Source: Spisula solida
Taxonomy: Eukaryota > Mollusca > Bivalvia > Venerida > Mactridae
Assembly: GCA_947247005.1 (NCBI GenBank)
Contig: OX365953.1
Location: forward strand, 24,798,784 to 24,862,783
Length of the DNA: 64,000 bases
Direction: 5' to 3'
Shown here: one piece after another, positions 10,233-22,554 of the stretch
How positions within the stretch are numbered: the first letter of the stretch is position 1
Layout: each line of letters starts with the position of its first letter
The notes under the pieces: generated by a model
What the model was told of the DNA's origin: nothing
Databases searched by the model: none
Seen by the model: only the letters and a program-made list of their open reading frames with translations
Program-made: the position numbers and the translations under genes

Positions 10233-10329
10233 GTACGCTGACCTTCCTGAAAGGTTCATTGGTGCTTGTTACAATATGAGCGAGTTCAGCTGTCCTACTA
10301 GAGTTAACTCTAGTGACGTAAGACTCTAA
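10233..10329 (+). CDS. Possible terminal exon in phase with 8544-8722
   Basis: After a possible acceptor (CGTCACAG) the base G would complete the codon left open by the candidate exon at 8544-8722. The frame then reads KYADLPERFIGACYNMSEFS and on to TAA at 10327-10329. It is also open in copy B (to 48410). The product is not recognised and no polyadenylation signal follows closely. The link between the two exons rests on phase only. Confidence 0.2.
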
Positions 10330-11334
10330 ACATAAACTAACTCTTGGAGCTCTTCAGCAAAACGAAAAGAGTGAGTTGCTCCAAATATGTTCTATCAAAT
10401 CACCGTACTAATTTCCAGAGATCGTGCGTGAATACTAGTAATGATTTCTCTTCTTTATCGAAGGCCGTTTTCTAGTTTCAAACGTATGTCCCCAAACCGG
10501 GTTTTACTCATTTTGCGAACATTCTATGCTCGACACAGGCGACAATGTGTACGTGTATTGATAAAAGTTGTATTTTGTATGTATAATATCATATTGTCGT
10601 GAAGTGTGCAGAACAAATTAAATGATTGCATTCGGCTTGTTTAAAATATTGGACATTATGTTGAGTTGGGTATATGAAGGCCAGTCATAAACTCAGATCC
10701 CTGTCTTAGAAATTCATAGTATAGATGTGATAGATATTTTTATCGTGTCGACTCCCTTTGATGCTATACAGAAGACATATACATGTACATGCATTCACCC
10801 GAGAAACGTTATAAACATCATTGATACGTATCCCTGATATTTCCTTTGAAAGTTGTTTTATTAATATACAGTGAAAACATAGATATTTTCCAAGGCTATC
10901 GTATGTAGTCACGCAAGTTAGTCGTTGTGTTTGGAATGATATGTAAGTACTTGGGCAACACTATCTCTAGTTAGACAATATCATTTTTCTAAACTTGATA
11001 TTTCTCAATCGGATTTAACTCATTAGAGCAACAGCCGTGCGTTTCCCACAAGGTTTTGCTCTTGGTATGTTACACTCTGTATGACTAGTGGACTGTTCAT
11101 AGAAGGCATGTTCTCAATAAAAAAGGCTATACACTTTAACATATAAATTTACAGGATAACTCAACTAGAACAATCAATTAGTCTCCCTTTGAGAACTAAC
11201 GTATCTCCCAAAGTATTGTATTTTTTATCCGCAGTTAAATGTATTATCAAATGATCCCCTCTGACTAACGGCGTGGCCTCAACTAAAATATGTTTACCAC
11301 TCATGGTGTTGCTTTCCATCACATAGATTACCAG
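10330..11334. other. Unassigned stretch, copy A
   Basis: AT-rich non-coding DNA, conserved in copy B at 48411-49414. No feature is recognised. Confidence 0.5.
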
Positions 11335-11737
11335 GGCCCGAAATCACAACCAATAGTTACACTCAGCACTCATAATTATATTGAAATTCATTCTTTTGAG
11401 GTTCATAGCAACATTTCTTTACAGCTAGAAGTTGTAATAGTGTTAATAGGTACTAATTATTATTTTTGGCTTATTTCAAAGTGTAATATGTAGTGTATTT
11501 GTGAGCTATCAATGTAATTTATCAGTCTAAGTGCCTAGTGTGGCACATTGAGTACAAGAGTGTATACAATGGCATAGACTATGTATCAAATGTTATTTTC
11601 AACACTCATACGTATACCAATTCCATTGTTTTCTTCATCTAGATTTGCAATTTAAGACAAATAGTAGCCCATAATGTTACATTTTCTATATTTGAGTGTT
11701 ATGTGCCGAGTGTTTGTATTGGTTGTAATTGTGGGCC
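11335..11737. mobile_element. MITE with GGCCCG...ATTACAACC ends and CAG target duplication, copy A
   Basis: The left end reads GGCCCGAAATCACAACCAAT, followed by ACACTCAGCACTC. The right end is the inverse (AGTGTTTGTATTGGTTGTAA then TTGTGGGCC). The flanks are CAG on both sides (11332-11334 and 11738-11740). It has 403 bp and no coding capacity. The same insertion is in copy B (49415-49813), and a relative at 40067-40460 has an empty counterpart in copy A. The 3-bp target duplication and GGCC ends recall PIF/Harbinger-type elements, but this is tentative. Confidence 0.8.
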
Positions 11738-11844
11738 CAGAAGTGATGCTATATTTGATTGTCTTCTCCATGGCGGTCAACAATAATAATTTTCAACGGT
11801 TATCTTTAAATAATAAATCGAAAGTTACCAAATCTCATTTTATT

Positions 11845-11960
11845 TTCATTTTCTAAGGGGTCACTTTCATGCATAGCTTACAAGTTGTACGCTGTTCTTT
11901 TTATGTCTTGTATGCTCTGTTGTTTCTGTTGCGTGCTGCCACTACTGTCCGATTTGTTAT
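11845..11960 (+). repeat. Dispersed motif family member, copy A
   Basis: It contains TTTTTATGTCTTGTATGCTC, then TGTTTCTGTTGCGTGCTGCC and CTGTCCGATTTGTTAT, a diverged copy of the TTTTCTGTGCTCGGCTGG family. It is preceded by CATTTTCTAAGGGGTCACTT, which also precedes the copy near 10150. Confidence 0.5.
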
Positions 11961-13789
11961 TATAAACCAATGTTACTCTTTGTGCATTTGAAATCTCTTC
12001 ACACAATATTTTGAGTGTTCTTTTTTATTTTTATAGTTATACAGCGCTTGTTCAGCACATGTCAAATACGCAAACAAATCAATATCTTTTTTCGTTCTTA
12101 ACGTCATTATAATAGCAGGACATAGCAAATTGTATTCTACGTTTACCGGACTTAGTACGCCTGTACTTCTCCATAAAACGACGTATTGACACAATCATTC
12201 AGAGGGATTAATATAAGGCAAACTCAAACTAGGATAAAGAATATTAACACCAGAGTACAATGCGTTTGAAGTATGCACACTTAATCTGGTTTAGAGGCAA
12301 TTCTAGTATTGCTTAGCAATGCCGTCACCTGACATAAGTACATTATTTTTAATAGTGCGTAACCTACTAACTACATTAGGAACATCGTGTCTACAAATTA
12401 TTTCCTGAAAACGGAACATGATCGAAGGGTAAAAGCGAAACACGCAAGTTATTTTTCTCTCGATTCGTTATATTTCTAGTTCAGCGACACATTAATCCCA
12501 AATGCATTACTAATAAAACTGAGATTAAATCTAATAATAGCAGCGCAGACATTGAGTTCACTATCACTTCCTCGAACTTTGAAGTACAATACCAATGAGT
12601 AATACTAAGTTTACCTCGTCCAACCAGAGAACATAACACATATATGTATTGGTTTGTCAGGTGATTCAATGCGTAAGACGGTTCATAAATCGTATTCAAC
12701 TAAATTACCCGTTTATAACATGTAACTGCTTGGCAATCAGAACTAAAATCTTGTAAGAAGTATGCCCTCATTATAAGACAATTGACGCAGCGTCTTTGAT
12801 AGCGTGATATATCGGTAGCGTGCTCTATATGCATGGTGATTACAACACGATATGTATCCCTCGATGTCAGTACACTTAGCATTATCCTGAACCGTTTACA
12901 GTACATTACGTACAACAGAACACAATTACAGTATCCGGAATCGGGGAAATGTGTTCAATCTTTTACTTGAAATCATTGATACTGGAATTATCTCTTCAGC
13001 TACTTAATCTAAGTGCCGAGTGCCTTACCATTCGACCGGGTGTCTTTCATTGACGGAAATACATCGGGAAGAAATGAGATAACATAATACGAGGTGTCAT
13101 AAGCCAAACTGACTGATACAATAGGGGTAACACAATCATTAGCACACACTTTACATTTAATTTGCCTTAACGTCCTTTCTTAAAAAATGATTTCATCAAC
13201 TCTCAACTAATCTAATTTAATTAACTCTGGTTATTTTAACTACTTTTTTGCCTCCCTGACAGACACGCCATTTGTCTTTCATGAATCCCTGGGACAGTCT
13301 AGACATTCCTGGACATGGTGACTAATCATGTCTATTGTATTTAGACTTTGACTATCATTTTTTGTGTCTGTGGTTGATGATGTTATTTTCTTTATATATT
13401 GTCTAGATACAAGATAACAAAGTACATACACTGTGACAATGCATATCGGGGAATCGGTATTGACTAAGCATTGGTAATAGCGATATTAATAAGCTGCATA
13501 AAAAGCATAAACCAATTATTATTCTGATACAAATGTGATGACAAAGGCATCAATACGCCGAAGAAAATACATTATGTGCGGGAAAACGCAACGTTTCCGT
13601 TATCAAACATATTTGAGGAATGTATCGTAATGAAATATCAGACTTGCACAGTCTGGCAGGGTAACATGACGTCAATCAATCTTGCAAAATCGTCAGTAAT
13701 TTGGAGGATATCTGATCAACACTAGGGTGAACGAATTTTTATCGTAGAATTCAGAATACCAGACTTGGCATATTAATTATACACAAGCA
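11961..13789. other. Unassigned stretch, copy A
   Basis: AT-rich DNA conserved at 50045-51900 in copy B, with no supportable gene or repeat. Short frames here are not conserved between copies. Confidence 0.5.
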
Positions 13790-13930
13790 AAAATATAATA
13801 TAAAATCGGACAGGAAAGGCAGCGCTCAACCAAAATAGTAGAACACGAATCGCACAAAGAGAAACATACGGAACAGGAAAATCACATACCACAAGAAGTA
13901 CATACCACAATACCCAACAGGTAACAGTAT
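13790..13930 (-). repeat. Dispersed motif family member, copy A
   Basis: It reads ATCGGACAGGAAAGGCAGCG then CTCAACCAAAATAGTAGAAC, the reverse orientation of the family CTGCCTTCCCTGTCCGA. The copy B version is at 51900-52030. Confidence 0.5.
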
Positions 13931-14010
13931 CATTGATAAAGAAAGGGGTACACATTTTACAGAACAAAATAATTTTGTTTAATATTCTATTTCAATGATA
14001 CAGTTACCTG

Positions 14011-14449
14011 GGTACTGTTTTATCAAAGTTCTTACGAAAATCTTAAAGTTACGCTCAAATTTAAATTCTTTATAGTTCGTTGACAACTGCAAAATGGTGA
14101 CGGGTTTGGTTTGTAGGAGTTCAGTACCTGAACCATTATTAGAAATACAGCTCTGTTTGCCACACTTCATAATTGTAAACGAATTATAAAGAATTTAAAT
14201 TTGATCGTAAGTTTGCTTTGATAAAACAGTACCCTGTTCAATAACTATCGCAAAACTGAACGAACTTTGTTCACTCAAACATTTATACACAATACAATAT
14301 TTCGCAATGCACCTTTAAATACTTGCACAATTCGCCAAATGGAATGTTTTATAGCGTGTTATATATCAAATATTAAAACTTAATATTTAATATTAAGTAA
14401 TCTGGTTTCCCATTACTCAAAGCCGAAGTTTTACATAATAACATCCTGT
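14011..14449. repeat. Inverted-repeat segment largely missing from copy B
   Basis: GGTACTGTTTTATCAAAG at 14011 is inverted at 14216-14233, and CAAATTTAAATTCTTTATA at 14056 is inverted at 14185-14203. Copy B joins directly from the equivalent of 14050 to 14450, losing about 400 bases and the right arm. As B keeps the outer left arm, a deletion in B is more likely than an insertion in A. Confidence 0.55.
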
Positions 14450-15239
14450 TTATCGTCTAGCGCAATGTTGAATTTAATAGAATACGTAGAAACCGCACCC
14501 TGTAGGTGCGTATTCATTATGACATGTGTTTTTAATTTTTCATCTTCAAAACTGTGAAATATAAGAGTGTGATAAGATAATCATGATATTCAGACCATGT
14601 GTTTTACTTACCATCATCTTTAGGCATTAAACAAGACCAGCTGTATTATACAGTCACTGTCCTGAAAACAGAAGAATAAAATAAATAATAGCATCGTGTG
14701 ATATATCTTCTATTATTTATTGACTATGATACACGTATGTTAACAGAAGGCAGCTATACAATCTCATGCAAAAATTCGAATACTTAAGTAAATGTTCACG
14801 TTAGTAAACCGAAATAAGGAAAGTAATTAGAACACGCCGTAGATTTTGGTCAAAGATACCACGTTTATTGTGTAATATTGCACATTGACAGAACCGACCA
14901 AACAATCTTCATTTTATGCGCTATGAAAATTTTGGTTATTTGCTTAAAGACCTCCCTCAAATTACTGGGCTGTTTAGGTGACTTGATTCATCACTCTGAT
15001 TTCTAACCGTAACGATTTTAACTGAATAAGATATGTTTGACCAAAACTAAATAAGACACGTGTTGGCAAAAACGGAACAACACATGTTTTGGCCAGTCAG
15101 AATGTTATGTTAATATAATGGTTGTAAGTATTAAGCATTTAATATTAGATGCATATATGATGAATCATTTTTATTGTACAGTGTACTGTTTCTTCGAATC
15201 AAATTTTAATATGAATACGTGCAATCACTCTCAGAACCA
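14450..15239. other. Unassigned stretch, copy A
   Basis: AT-rich DNA, conserved at 52149-52985. No gene or repeat boundary is seen. Confidence 0.45.
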
Positions 15240-15430
15240 ATATTAAGTGGAAGGAAAATAATAAATCGGAAATGAAAGGTAGAGACAGAATTAGTAGAAG
15301 GAAAAAAGACAACACATAATAAGATAGCACAGACCCCACGCACAAGCACCAAAGACAAGCCACAAAAAAACAATACAAATCGATCCCGAAAGAACCCATA
15401 CTAAAGATAGGTGTATAATATGAGCCCCTT
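15240..15430 (-). repeat. Dispersed motif family member, copy A
   Basis: A diverged reverse copy (AATCGGAAATGAAAGGTAGA, then GACAACACATAATAAG and CACGCACAAGCACC). Two overlapping frames of 65-66 codons on the minus strand are translations of this repeat. Confidence 0.4.
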
Positions 15431-15479
15431 CGGGGGTTACAGTTGTTGTAATCGTTGCGTGATAGACAGAAGTTGAAGA

Positions 15480-16219
15480 CCTTGTCAAGCTCTAGATTTC
15501 TAATTCTGAAATATTGCCAAGTTTCTCCGTCGAATATTTGTTAGATTTCAGACGCTTCTTCCGAAAGTTTAAAGATCAATTACTTTTGTAAATCGCAAGC
15601 AAGCAACATCTTTGAGAAAATTACATCTGTAGTGCAATAAAGCCTTTCTCTGAAATTATATTGGCATTGAATTTCTTCTATGAAGTTATTACTGCTACTC
15701 CGGAACATGCAGCTAAGCTTATTGCCAAAATAAATTCGTCTTGCCTAAATAAAACTTAGATACATTAGGTTATACCACATAGTCTGGGGATTTTAAACCA
15801 GAGGTGATTGATGCTAACTACGTCTGTGTTCAACTCATAATGTCTCGTGTTCTAAGATCTAGAGAGGCTTGTCCATGTATAATTAACATTACCACATTAG
15901 TTTGTTTTTCAGTTTACACTTAAAAATCTTTCATAACGCATGTACCTTACATTGGGAATGCTGAAAAGAAATTCATTCGATTCATTAGATGTTTTACAAA
16001 ATTTAAATATAGAAGAATCTATTTTAAAGAATCGACAGATCTTGCTGTATAGGTCATTAGATTTCTCAATGTTCAGTGCCTATGTGACACTACATTTGTA
16101 TGATAAAAACAGAACGAAATAACAATAGTATTAGATACATTTGTAACTTAAACAAATATTATTGTGGCAATCTATTTCTCTCATTTTATGGATTTATGTT
16201 TTAACATACATTTTTGTAC
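15480..16219. repeat. Module M1, first copy in A
   Basis: The diagnostic blocks are CTTCTTCCGAAAGTTTAAAG, ACTCCGGAACATGCAGCTAA, TTGCCAAAATAAATTC and TTTTAAACCAGAGGTGATTG. Related copies lie at 21060-22240 and 23965-24690. Some frames look protein-like (FFRKFKDQLLL, ITATPEHAAKLIAKI) but each is broken by stops, so this could be a decayed exon or a non-coding repeat. Confidence 0.55.
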
Positions 16220-17757
16220 ACTTAACCGATTTAAAAACGCAACAGTGGGTTTTTGATTAATTTAAGCCAGTTATAGTGCTTCAATTCTCTTGAAATTTTA
16301 CATGTGATGAATTCAATACATGAAGTCGAAGATGTGCAAGTTGCATTGTAATCAATGTTTAGATGGTCACAAAACCAAACCACGAAATGTATTGATCGAC
16401 AATGTCAAGTTCGCAAAATTAATAAAATGTTGTAGGATGTTGTTCCACACATTTATGAGGAAAACACGTATCAATTCAAACGCTCAGAAATTTCTGCTTG
16501 ATGATGCACTTCTTGGCGGCTATTTGTGTCTGCCTTCAAAATTCGTTTCACGAGTAAAAATGCAATGACCTCCACAGCCACAACATGAACTGTCAGCAAG
16601 TTTTTGCCGATCTTGCATAGGCTGCATTGTGTCTAATGTTTAAGAAAGTACATTTCTTATGTCTATGGCATCTCAAACCCGTAACCGGAAGTGGATAATG
16701 GAATATGTCAGGATAAAAAAGAAGACAGTCAAAAGGAAGTGATTTTCAACACGGGTCAAAATAAACATTAGAGAGGTTGCGATTCGAAAGTGTACGACTA
16801 CGTGTACGTGTAGCTACCCGTACATGTATACGTACGCGTTGCAGTTGAAATTGGCTTGCGAAACACAACGTGTGCGTGTAACATCACAAGGCAGTTGTAA
16901 CATGATTTCTTCGTGAATCGATAATGAGTGTTTATATAAACTCACTGAGACTACCGGCGAAAATCTTGGGTTTCCCGTGCATACGCATACCTGTGTGACG
17001 TAGTACACATGATATTTTCGTCTGTCACACGTCCGTTACTTGTAGAAACTACACATACCTGGATGACGAAATACCCCAAAATAGTATTCACGTACACGTA
17101 CACGTTACACGTTGCTTTCGCAACCTCACTATTAATCAAAATGTTACGGAATGTATATTTTAGCGAAATTACTTAATCGTACGCATCATTGCCTTCAAAT
17201 TGTTGGTATAACAGAACATATTTTTGACCGGAAGTGGCGTCTTTAAAAAAAACATTCGTTTGGTGCCATCATGTTTACGCGCTTGTATCGTCGGTATACC
17301 TGACGCAGACAATCGTAGGTGTAAACTACCTCTTGAAAACACTATGCAAGTCTAAATATCGTCGACAGACGACAGTTAATCTACTTTGCCATGATAAAAT
17401 GCCACATAACTGCTTAAAGCAAGTCGATGGCGCCAGGATGTTATGTATCCTAAAACTGTGGCACCGTATACAACGCACTTCAAAATTAAATTTTATGTTT
17501 TTTGTTGGGGTATTGTTTCTCTATAAATTGTCGGTCAAATCGTCACGCCCAATGGTTTTGCTCACGCATCACGTATAAATAATGAAAATGACGCCAATAT
17601 GATGTAATGGACTAAATTGAAATATTTTTGGTAGAAAATCGTACCAGGCATAAGACTAGCGTCCCATTTATTGGTTTATACTCTAATATAATTTAAATAA
17701 TAATTCATACAAAAAATACCGCCCCCCACAATCGTTGCGTTTCTAAATCGGTTAAGT
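16220..17757. mobile_element. 1538-bp DNA transposon present only in copy A
   Basis: The ends are inverted repeats: ACTTAACCGATTTAAAAACG then CAAC on the left, and its inverse GTTGCGTTTCTAAATCGGTT then AAGT on the right. GTAC is duplicated at 16216-16219 and 17758-17761. Copy B has the uninterrupted site TTTTTGTACTTGC at 53931-53943. No transposase is recognisable: two plus-strand frames of 82 and 114 codons do not resemble one, so the element is probably non-autonomous. Superfamilies with 4-bp duplications (for example Sola, Academ or Ginger) are possible; the sequence does not decide. The interior has a run of alternating ACGTGTACGT-like DNA at 16795-16840. Confidence 0.9.
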
Positions 17758-17949
17758 GTACTTGCAAAAAAACACTCGTAACAAATCCAATAAGAAATTG
17801 TCCCTTTCATGATTAAGGTAAAAACAATGCATTTAGAATATTTACCAAATTTACTTGAGAATAAATGGCGGTTTGTTTATAATTGGAATAGCACTCAGAC
17901 AAGCATCCAACCAGACAACAATAATGTAATAAAATAAAAGTATATTATC

Positions 17950-18420
17950 ATAATCAACACCATCAGATACGAGCCACAAAAGCTATGTCACTTATCATAT
18001 AATTCAGTGCAGCACCAATGACATTAATATACCATGCATGAACTCACAGGAGACTCCTGCATTATTAGATTAAGTTTCTATATTATTGCGATAGCAGAGA
18101 GTCGGGGTATTGTTAATTGGAAACGACAGCGCTTGAGGAAAATTCACTGTTTTAGATAATATTCTCTGACGCGGAACTATTGATTTTGTTTATATGACGA
18201 AGTTGTTAGAACGGTGTCGAATGGTTTGATAAATGTGACACTGATTTGTCAGAACCACAGCAAACGTTTTATCACCGACTAGATATGTGAATTAAGCTAT
18301 TTTGTATTTTTAAACTTTTAATACTAATAGACAAATCAAGGGCATGACAATTTCTAGATTAGGTGCGTCTGTTAAACGCGTTTGTTTGCCTTTTACGTGA
18401 TTAAGACCGAGTTGATTTAA
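17950..18420. repeat. Module M2, first copy in A
   Basis: The diagnostic blocks are ACCATCAGATACGAGCCACA, TCAGTGCAGCACCAATGACA, TTGTTAATTGGAAACGACAG and GATAATATTCTCTGACGCGG. Other copies are at 22555, 25550, 54125 and 63405. No coding frame is shared. Confidence 0.7.
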
Positions 18421-18624
18421 CAAATATTCGTGGAGACAATTATTATTAACACAGTGCTAACTAACCTGCTATATTCAAATTTTCCTTATGTGTAAGATAT
18501 TACAGTAGGCAATTTATCGATAGTACATAAACCTGTGCCTTCCGGGAATAGTGTTTCAATCTCCTGGAGACATACTCCCCATTCCGATCGTTGGGTGGAC
18601 CACGCATTTTTTTGGCAAATATCT

Positions 18625-18945
18625 TAACTAGGCACAGGCAGTGAAAAGGACATACAACATGACTGAAACATTAATGACAAAAATTATAAACAATACTAAT
18701 CTAAACAACCTCTACAACAAGCCCAACTACGTATAGCCACCATGCCACCAAGGAATAAGACACATACCAAACACTTGCAGAACACAGATTATGAATTATA
18801 ATCTTCAACTGCTTCTTCGTTTTTCTTGCAATGAAACATATTATCTCAAACTGATACGATATTGTCCAGGCAAAAGTTGAGATACTTCAGCATATTCCAA
18901 ATAAGTCAAAATCTCGACAGTTAAATGCAATCACGCTGTCGTTGT
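18625..18945. repeat. Module M3, first copy in A
   Basis: It starts near CAGTGAAAAGGACATACAAC with CTAAACAACCTCTACAACAA, and ends with CAAATAAGTCAAAATCTCGA. Related copies lie at 23020-23125 (short), 26440-26660 and 54820-55110. Confidence 0.6.
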
Positions 18946-18956
18946 ATAACATGTTG

Positions 18957-19545
18957 TACGAGGGTTGTTCAAGCTGGAATGCAAGTGAGGTTATATCTTT
19001 CTTGTATCAATGCATCTTTAACGATAGTAAACTGTATATCAAAGACCGCTGAATTGGCTTTACATTTATACCTCACATTTCAAATTTGAGTGTAGCTGTA
19101 ACAATAAGTCGATTAACACTGCCTACTCGAGTATACTAATGCATAAATTATTGTAAAAGTATCACTTAAAATTCTCTGTCCAAATTCGGTCCCATTTAAG
19201 AATTGTTGTTTTTCTTAATGCTGGAGTATGATAAAATGATGTAATGTAATGTCTTATTCAGCAACTACTTGATATTTGAAAAAACAGAAGTTGTGAAATT
19301 TTATTTGGAAATGAACCTCATGCACGTCATCCAAATACGGCAACATTCTAGAAAAGGGTTGCAAAAACCAAATGTTTTTGGAAACTGGTGGAAGATTTAC
19401 GATTATGTAAGTATCTCAATATGTTGGCATATCATTAGGAGTTATTCATACAATTATCAATCATATTACAAAATGAGGAAGATAAGTGCAGTTTGGATAC
19501 CCCTATATGATTTGAGACGCTAGCACACATGCCCTTGCAAACAAT
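18957..19545 (+). pseudogene. Mariner-like transposase relic, copy A
   Basis: It begins with the mariner-type end TACGAGGGTTGTTCAA. Further in, a degraded frame resembles the helix-turn-helix part of mariner transposases, clearer in copy B (55549-55734). The catalytic part is gone here: about 160 bases retained in copy B are missing. Non-functional. Confidence 0.6.
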
Positions 19546-19548
19546 TTT

Positions 19549-19860
19549 CTAAATAAAAAAAAGTCTACCGTTTGCAAATAAGCCACCAGTAGAAATGTTC
19601 AACTTTTTCTGTATAAAGTTGATATAATTCAATTGGATGTATAAAATGTACAATGGATAAATGCCAAATTTAACGATGGTAAATTTCTCCAGACATGGAA
19701 GAAATAATCCAATAATCGGTGCCCAGCCACAGGTTTTTAGGATGGCGTGATGTTGCAATGAGCCTCCACATGCAGCAGCCATTAACGCGAGGAGCGTAAA
19801 GATTCTTGAGCTTTCCGACCATGCTTATTAGTCAGACATTGTTCCTTGTGACAGGTATTG
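19549..19860 (-). other. Open minus-strand segment next to mariner relic, copy A
   Basis: A minus-strand frame reads IFTLLALMAAACGGSLQHH and on through a hydrophobic stretch (APIIGLFLPCLEKF). It is open in both copies but differs by several residues and meets a stop just upstream. I do not recognise it. It may be an old exon fragment or chance. Confidence 0.2.
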
Positions 19861-20309
19861 GTTTCCACGACTCTTAAAATGCATTGTCGAAAAACTATCA
19901 TGTACGTCAAGATCTCGGTTTGGCTCTAGTCCAGTTACACATATGTAATTTAAAAATGGACTATCGAATTTAAACTACGCAAGCCATATTTATCGCAGAT
20001 GATTCTGCATGGGGATCAAAAGCGTTTTTCATTAATATCTATCAAGTATACATTTTAATGGGCTTAGTTTCATTCCAATTTAAACACCCCTCGTATTCCA
20101 ATTTGCTTTCTTTATTGGCGGTTTCTTACATTTTACAAAGCGGCATGGTTGTGACCCTGTTTTATCAACATGAAATGTGCACCACTTTCTTATACTAAAC
20201 ATATAATTCAGGCTTTATCAAACTCGATCACTAAACATTAAAGAATGACTTAATGGATTTATATTAACAAGCGAGAATCACTTCATAACACACAATTAAA
20301 TTATCTTTA
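19861..20309. other. Unassigned stretch, copy A
   Basis: AT-rich, conserved at about 56170-56650. Nothing is recognised. Confidence 0.4.
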
Positions 20310-20600
20310 AACCATTTCTATACCCAGTACTTGTCGTCAAACACAATTGTATTGTACAAAATGTATGTAAATTAGTCTGAAGAGAGCTAACTTAGAGTTT
20401 ATAATGCAACGGTTCGCAACTAAATAATTTAATACTTTAACGTGCACTGTTAAGACAGGATATAGAATCACTGTAATTCTGTAGCACGTTAATTAGTTTC
20501 GGCGGATGTATTAAAATAAAACGAAAGCTCACTACGGTATGTTTTAGAATGAGAGAAACAGGATTACATTTCAATATAAATTTACAATTTATTACATTGA
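20310..20600. repeat. Module M4, first copy in A
   Basis: Shared blocks are GTACAAAATGTATGTAAATT, AGTCTGAAGAGAGCTAACTT and GGCGGATGTATTAAAATAA. A second copy is at 27045-27290, and copy B has it at 56655-56950. Confidence 0.6.
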
Positions 20601-20835
20601 TTCGTTGCGCGAAGATGCCTTAAAATAATCTCAAGCTACACCACATAAAAGTTTCCAACTAAGTATCCTTTCTTGTTAAATTATGCAAGATAGGCACAAT
20701 ATAATAATCTAAAATACCGTTGAAACAATAAGGGGCTAAGCAAATAATGCTTTTAACGGATTTATTTTTCTGAATGAAATTGTCATTACTAAGTAATTTA
20801 GATTGATTGTGAAACAATTTCTAATAACGTATAAA

Positions 20836-21050
20836 TATGAAGTCATCTCGACACCTTGTTATTGGTGTAACCAATCGGTACGAGAGTATGGGATAGAGAG
20901 AAGCCAACTGTCCTCTTAATAATAAGCGTCAAGCCAGTCAGGACATTGCTGATACCGTTACTTCCGTGTTTGTTGTAACGCAACATGGAAGCGATCCCTT
21001 GTTACCTCCCACACTGTTTGCGGATGTGTTACCACCTGACTACTACTAGA
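20836..21050 (+). pseudogene. Exon-like fragment ending FADVLPPDYY, copy A
   Basis: The frame after a stop at the GGA TAG position reads KRQASQDIADTVTSVFVV and ends LPPTLFADVLPPDYY with TAG at 21048-21050. Copy B (57175-57387) is open over the whole 70 codons with many replacements. It looks like the C-terminus of a real protein, but I do not recognise it. In copy A it is at least partly broken. Confidence 0.25.
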
Positions 21051-21059
21051 CTATCGAGG

Positions 21060-22240
21060 CGATTGAAGTTTGTATCAATTACTCTTGATGTCTGTATCAA
21101 TTACTCTTGATGTCTGTATATTTGAGTATTTATGAGTACTGCTTGTAATTGACGGAATGATACTGAGTTCAACTACTTAAGAAAAGTTAACGCCGATCGT
21201 AAACTTATTTTATGCATTTATATTTTAATTTTAGGCATTAAAATAACGAGCATACATTTTATGGTTATTATGTACCTGACTGTTTCTTCGAATCGAAAAT
21301 TATTGAGCGTCATGGGTTTACAAATATAGTTTTTCGTTGCGTGGTGTACAGAAATAGAGGTTCATGTAGTGACACGTGTTTCGTCCCATGAAATGTTGCA
21401 AAGTTTCTCTGTGGAAAAAGAATTATATTTCAGGAGCTTCTTCCGAAATTTTAACGATCTATAACCTCGTAAACATGCAACATCTAAGAAGAAATAACAT
21501 ATATTTTGCAATAGCACCGTTCTGTAAAATGATATTGACATTTCCTCCGGGAACATATTACTGCTGCTCCGGAACATGCAGCTATTGCCAAAATGAACTC
21601 GACTTGCATAAATAAACTTAGATACATAATTGTATGCAAAGAAGTCTGATGATTGTAAACCAAAACTGATTGATACTGTCTACTCTGTTTAGTTTGAATG
21701 GTACGATTCTGCTATAATCATTACAAAGTTCTCTTTCTGATAACTAGACTTGAAAACGAATGTTTGTCACACTTTACAAAATTGTATCATGCATAACATT
21801 GTTATAATATTGGCCGATGCGTCTGTCTTCAACTCATAATGTCTAGAGTTCTTTGATTTGGAGAGGCGTTGCCTTGTACACAACATTACCATTCACACAC
21901 TATTTTGCTTTTCTTTTTAAAATACCTAACATTAGGAATACTGTAATTTGTTCTTCTGTGTAGATGTTTTACAAAATTTAGATATAGAATAAACTGTTTT
22001 ACAGAATCGACAAACCTTGCCGTAGAGGTCATCAGACCTCACAATTGCCTATGTGATAATACATTTGTATGACATCAACAGAACGATTGGACAGTAGTAT
22101 CAGATAATTAAAACACATATTATTGTGACCATAGATTTCTTTCAGTTGATGCATTTACATTTTAACATACAATTTTGTAATTGTAATAAATACTCGTAAC
22201 AAATCTAATAATAAATTGTCATTTTTAAGACGAAAACAAT
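21060..22240. repeat. Module M1, second copy in A
   Basis: It begins with a 22-base direct duplication (GTATCAATTACTCTTGATGT, twice at about 21071-21115) and contains the M1 blocks CTTCTTCCGAAATTTTAACG and GCTCCGGAACATGCAGCTAT. It is more similar to its copy B partner than to the other A modules. Confidence 0.6.
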
Positions 22241-22379
22241 GCTGTCAGCATATTTACACAATTTGCTTGTGAACCAATGGCGGTCTGTTTATATTTGGAA
22301 TAACTCTCAGACAAATATACCACCAGGCAACAATAATGCACTAAAATGAAATTATAACCCCATATAGATTATATTAAGT

Positions 22380-22545
22380 TAGGCAGGGAAGGCAGCACTC
22401 AACCTAACGAGCCGAGCACAGAAAACGTCAAAAACACACAAAGCACAATGCACTATGCCCAACTGAACCAACTGAGAAAAGGAAGCATAAAACACATACC
22501 AGGTACAATGCCCAACTAAACAAGCAAAGATCCGCTGTCCAAAAT
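22380..22545 (-). repeat. Dispersed motif family member, copy A
   Basis: It reads GGCAGGGAAGGCAGCACTCA, then ACCTAACGAGCCGAGCACAG and GCACAATGCCCAACTGAACC. This is one of the best preserved members. The copy B version is at 63243-63395. Confidence 0.65.
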
Positions 22546-22554
22546 TATAACCAT

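Noticed and set aside
16320..17578. Two plus-strand frames inside the 1538-bp transposon as transposase
   Set aside because: Neither shows a catalytic triad, zinc finger or other transposase feature, and they are short and in separate frames.
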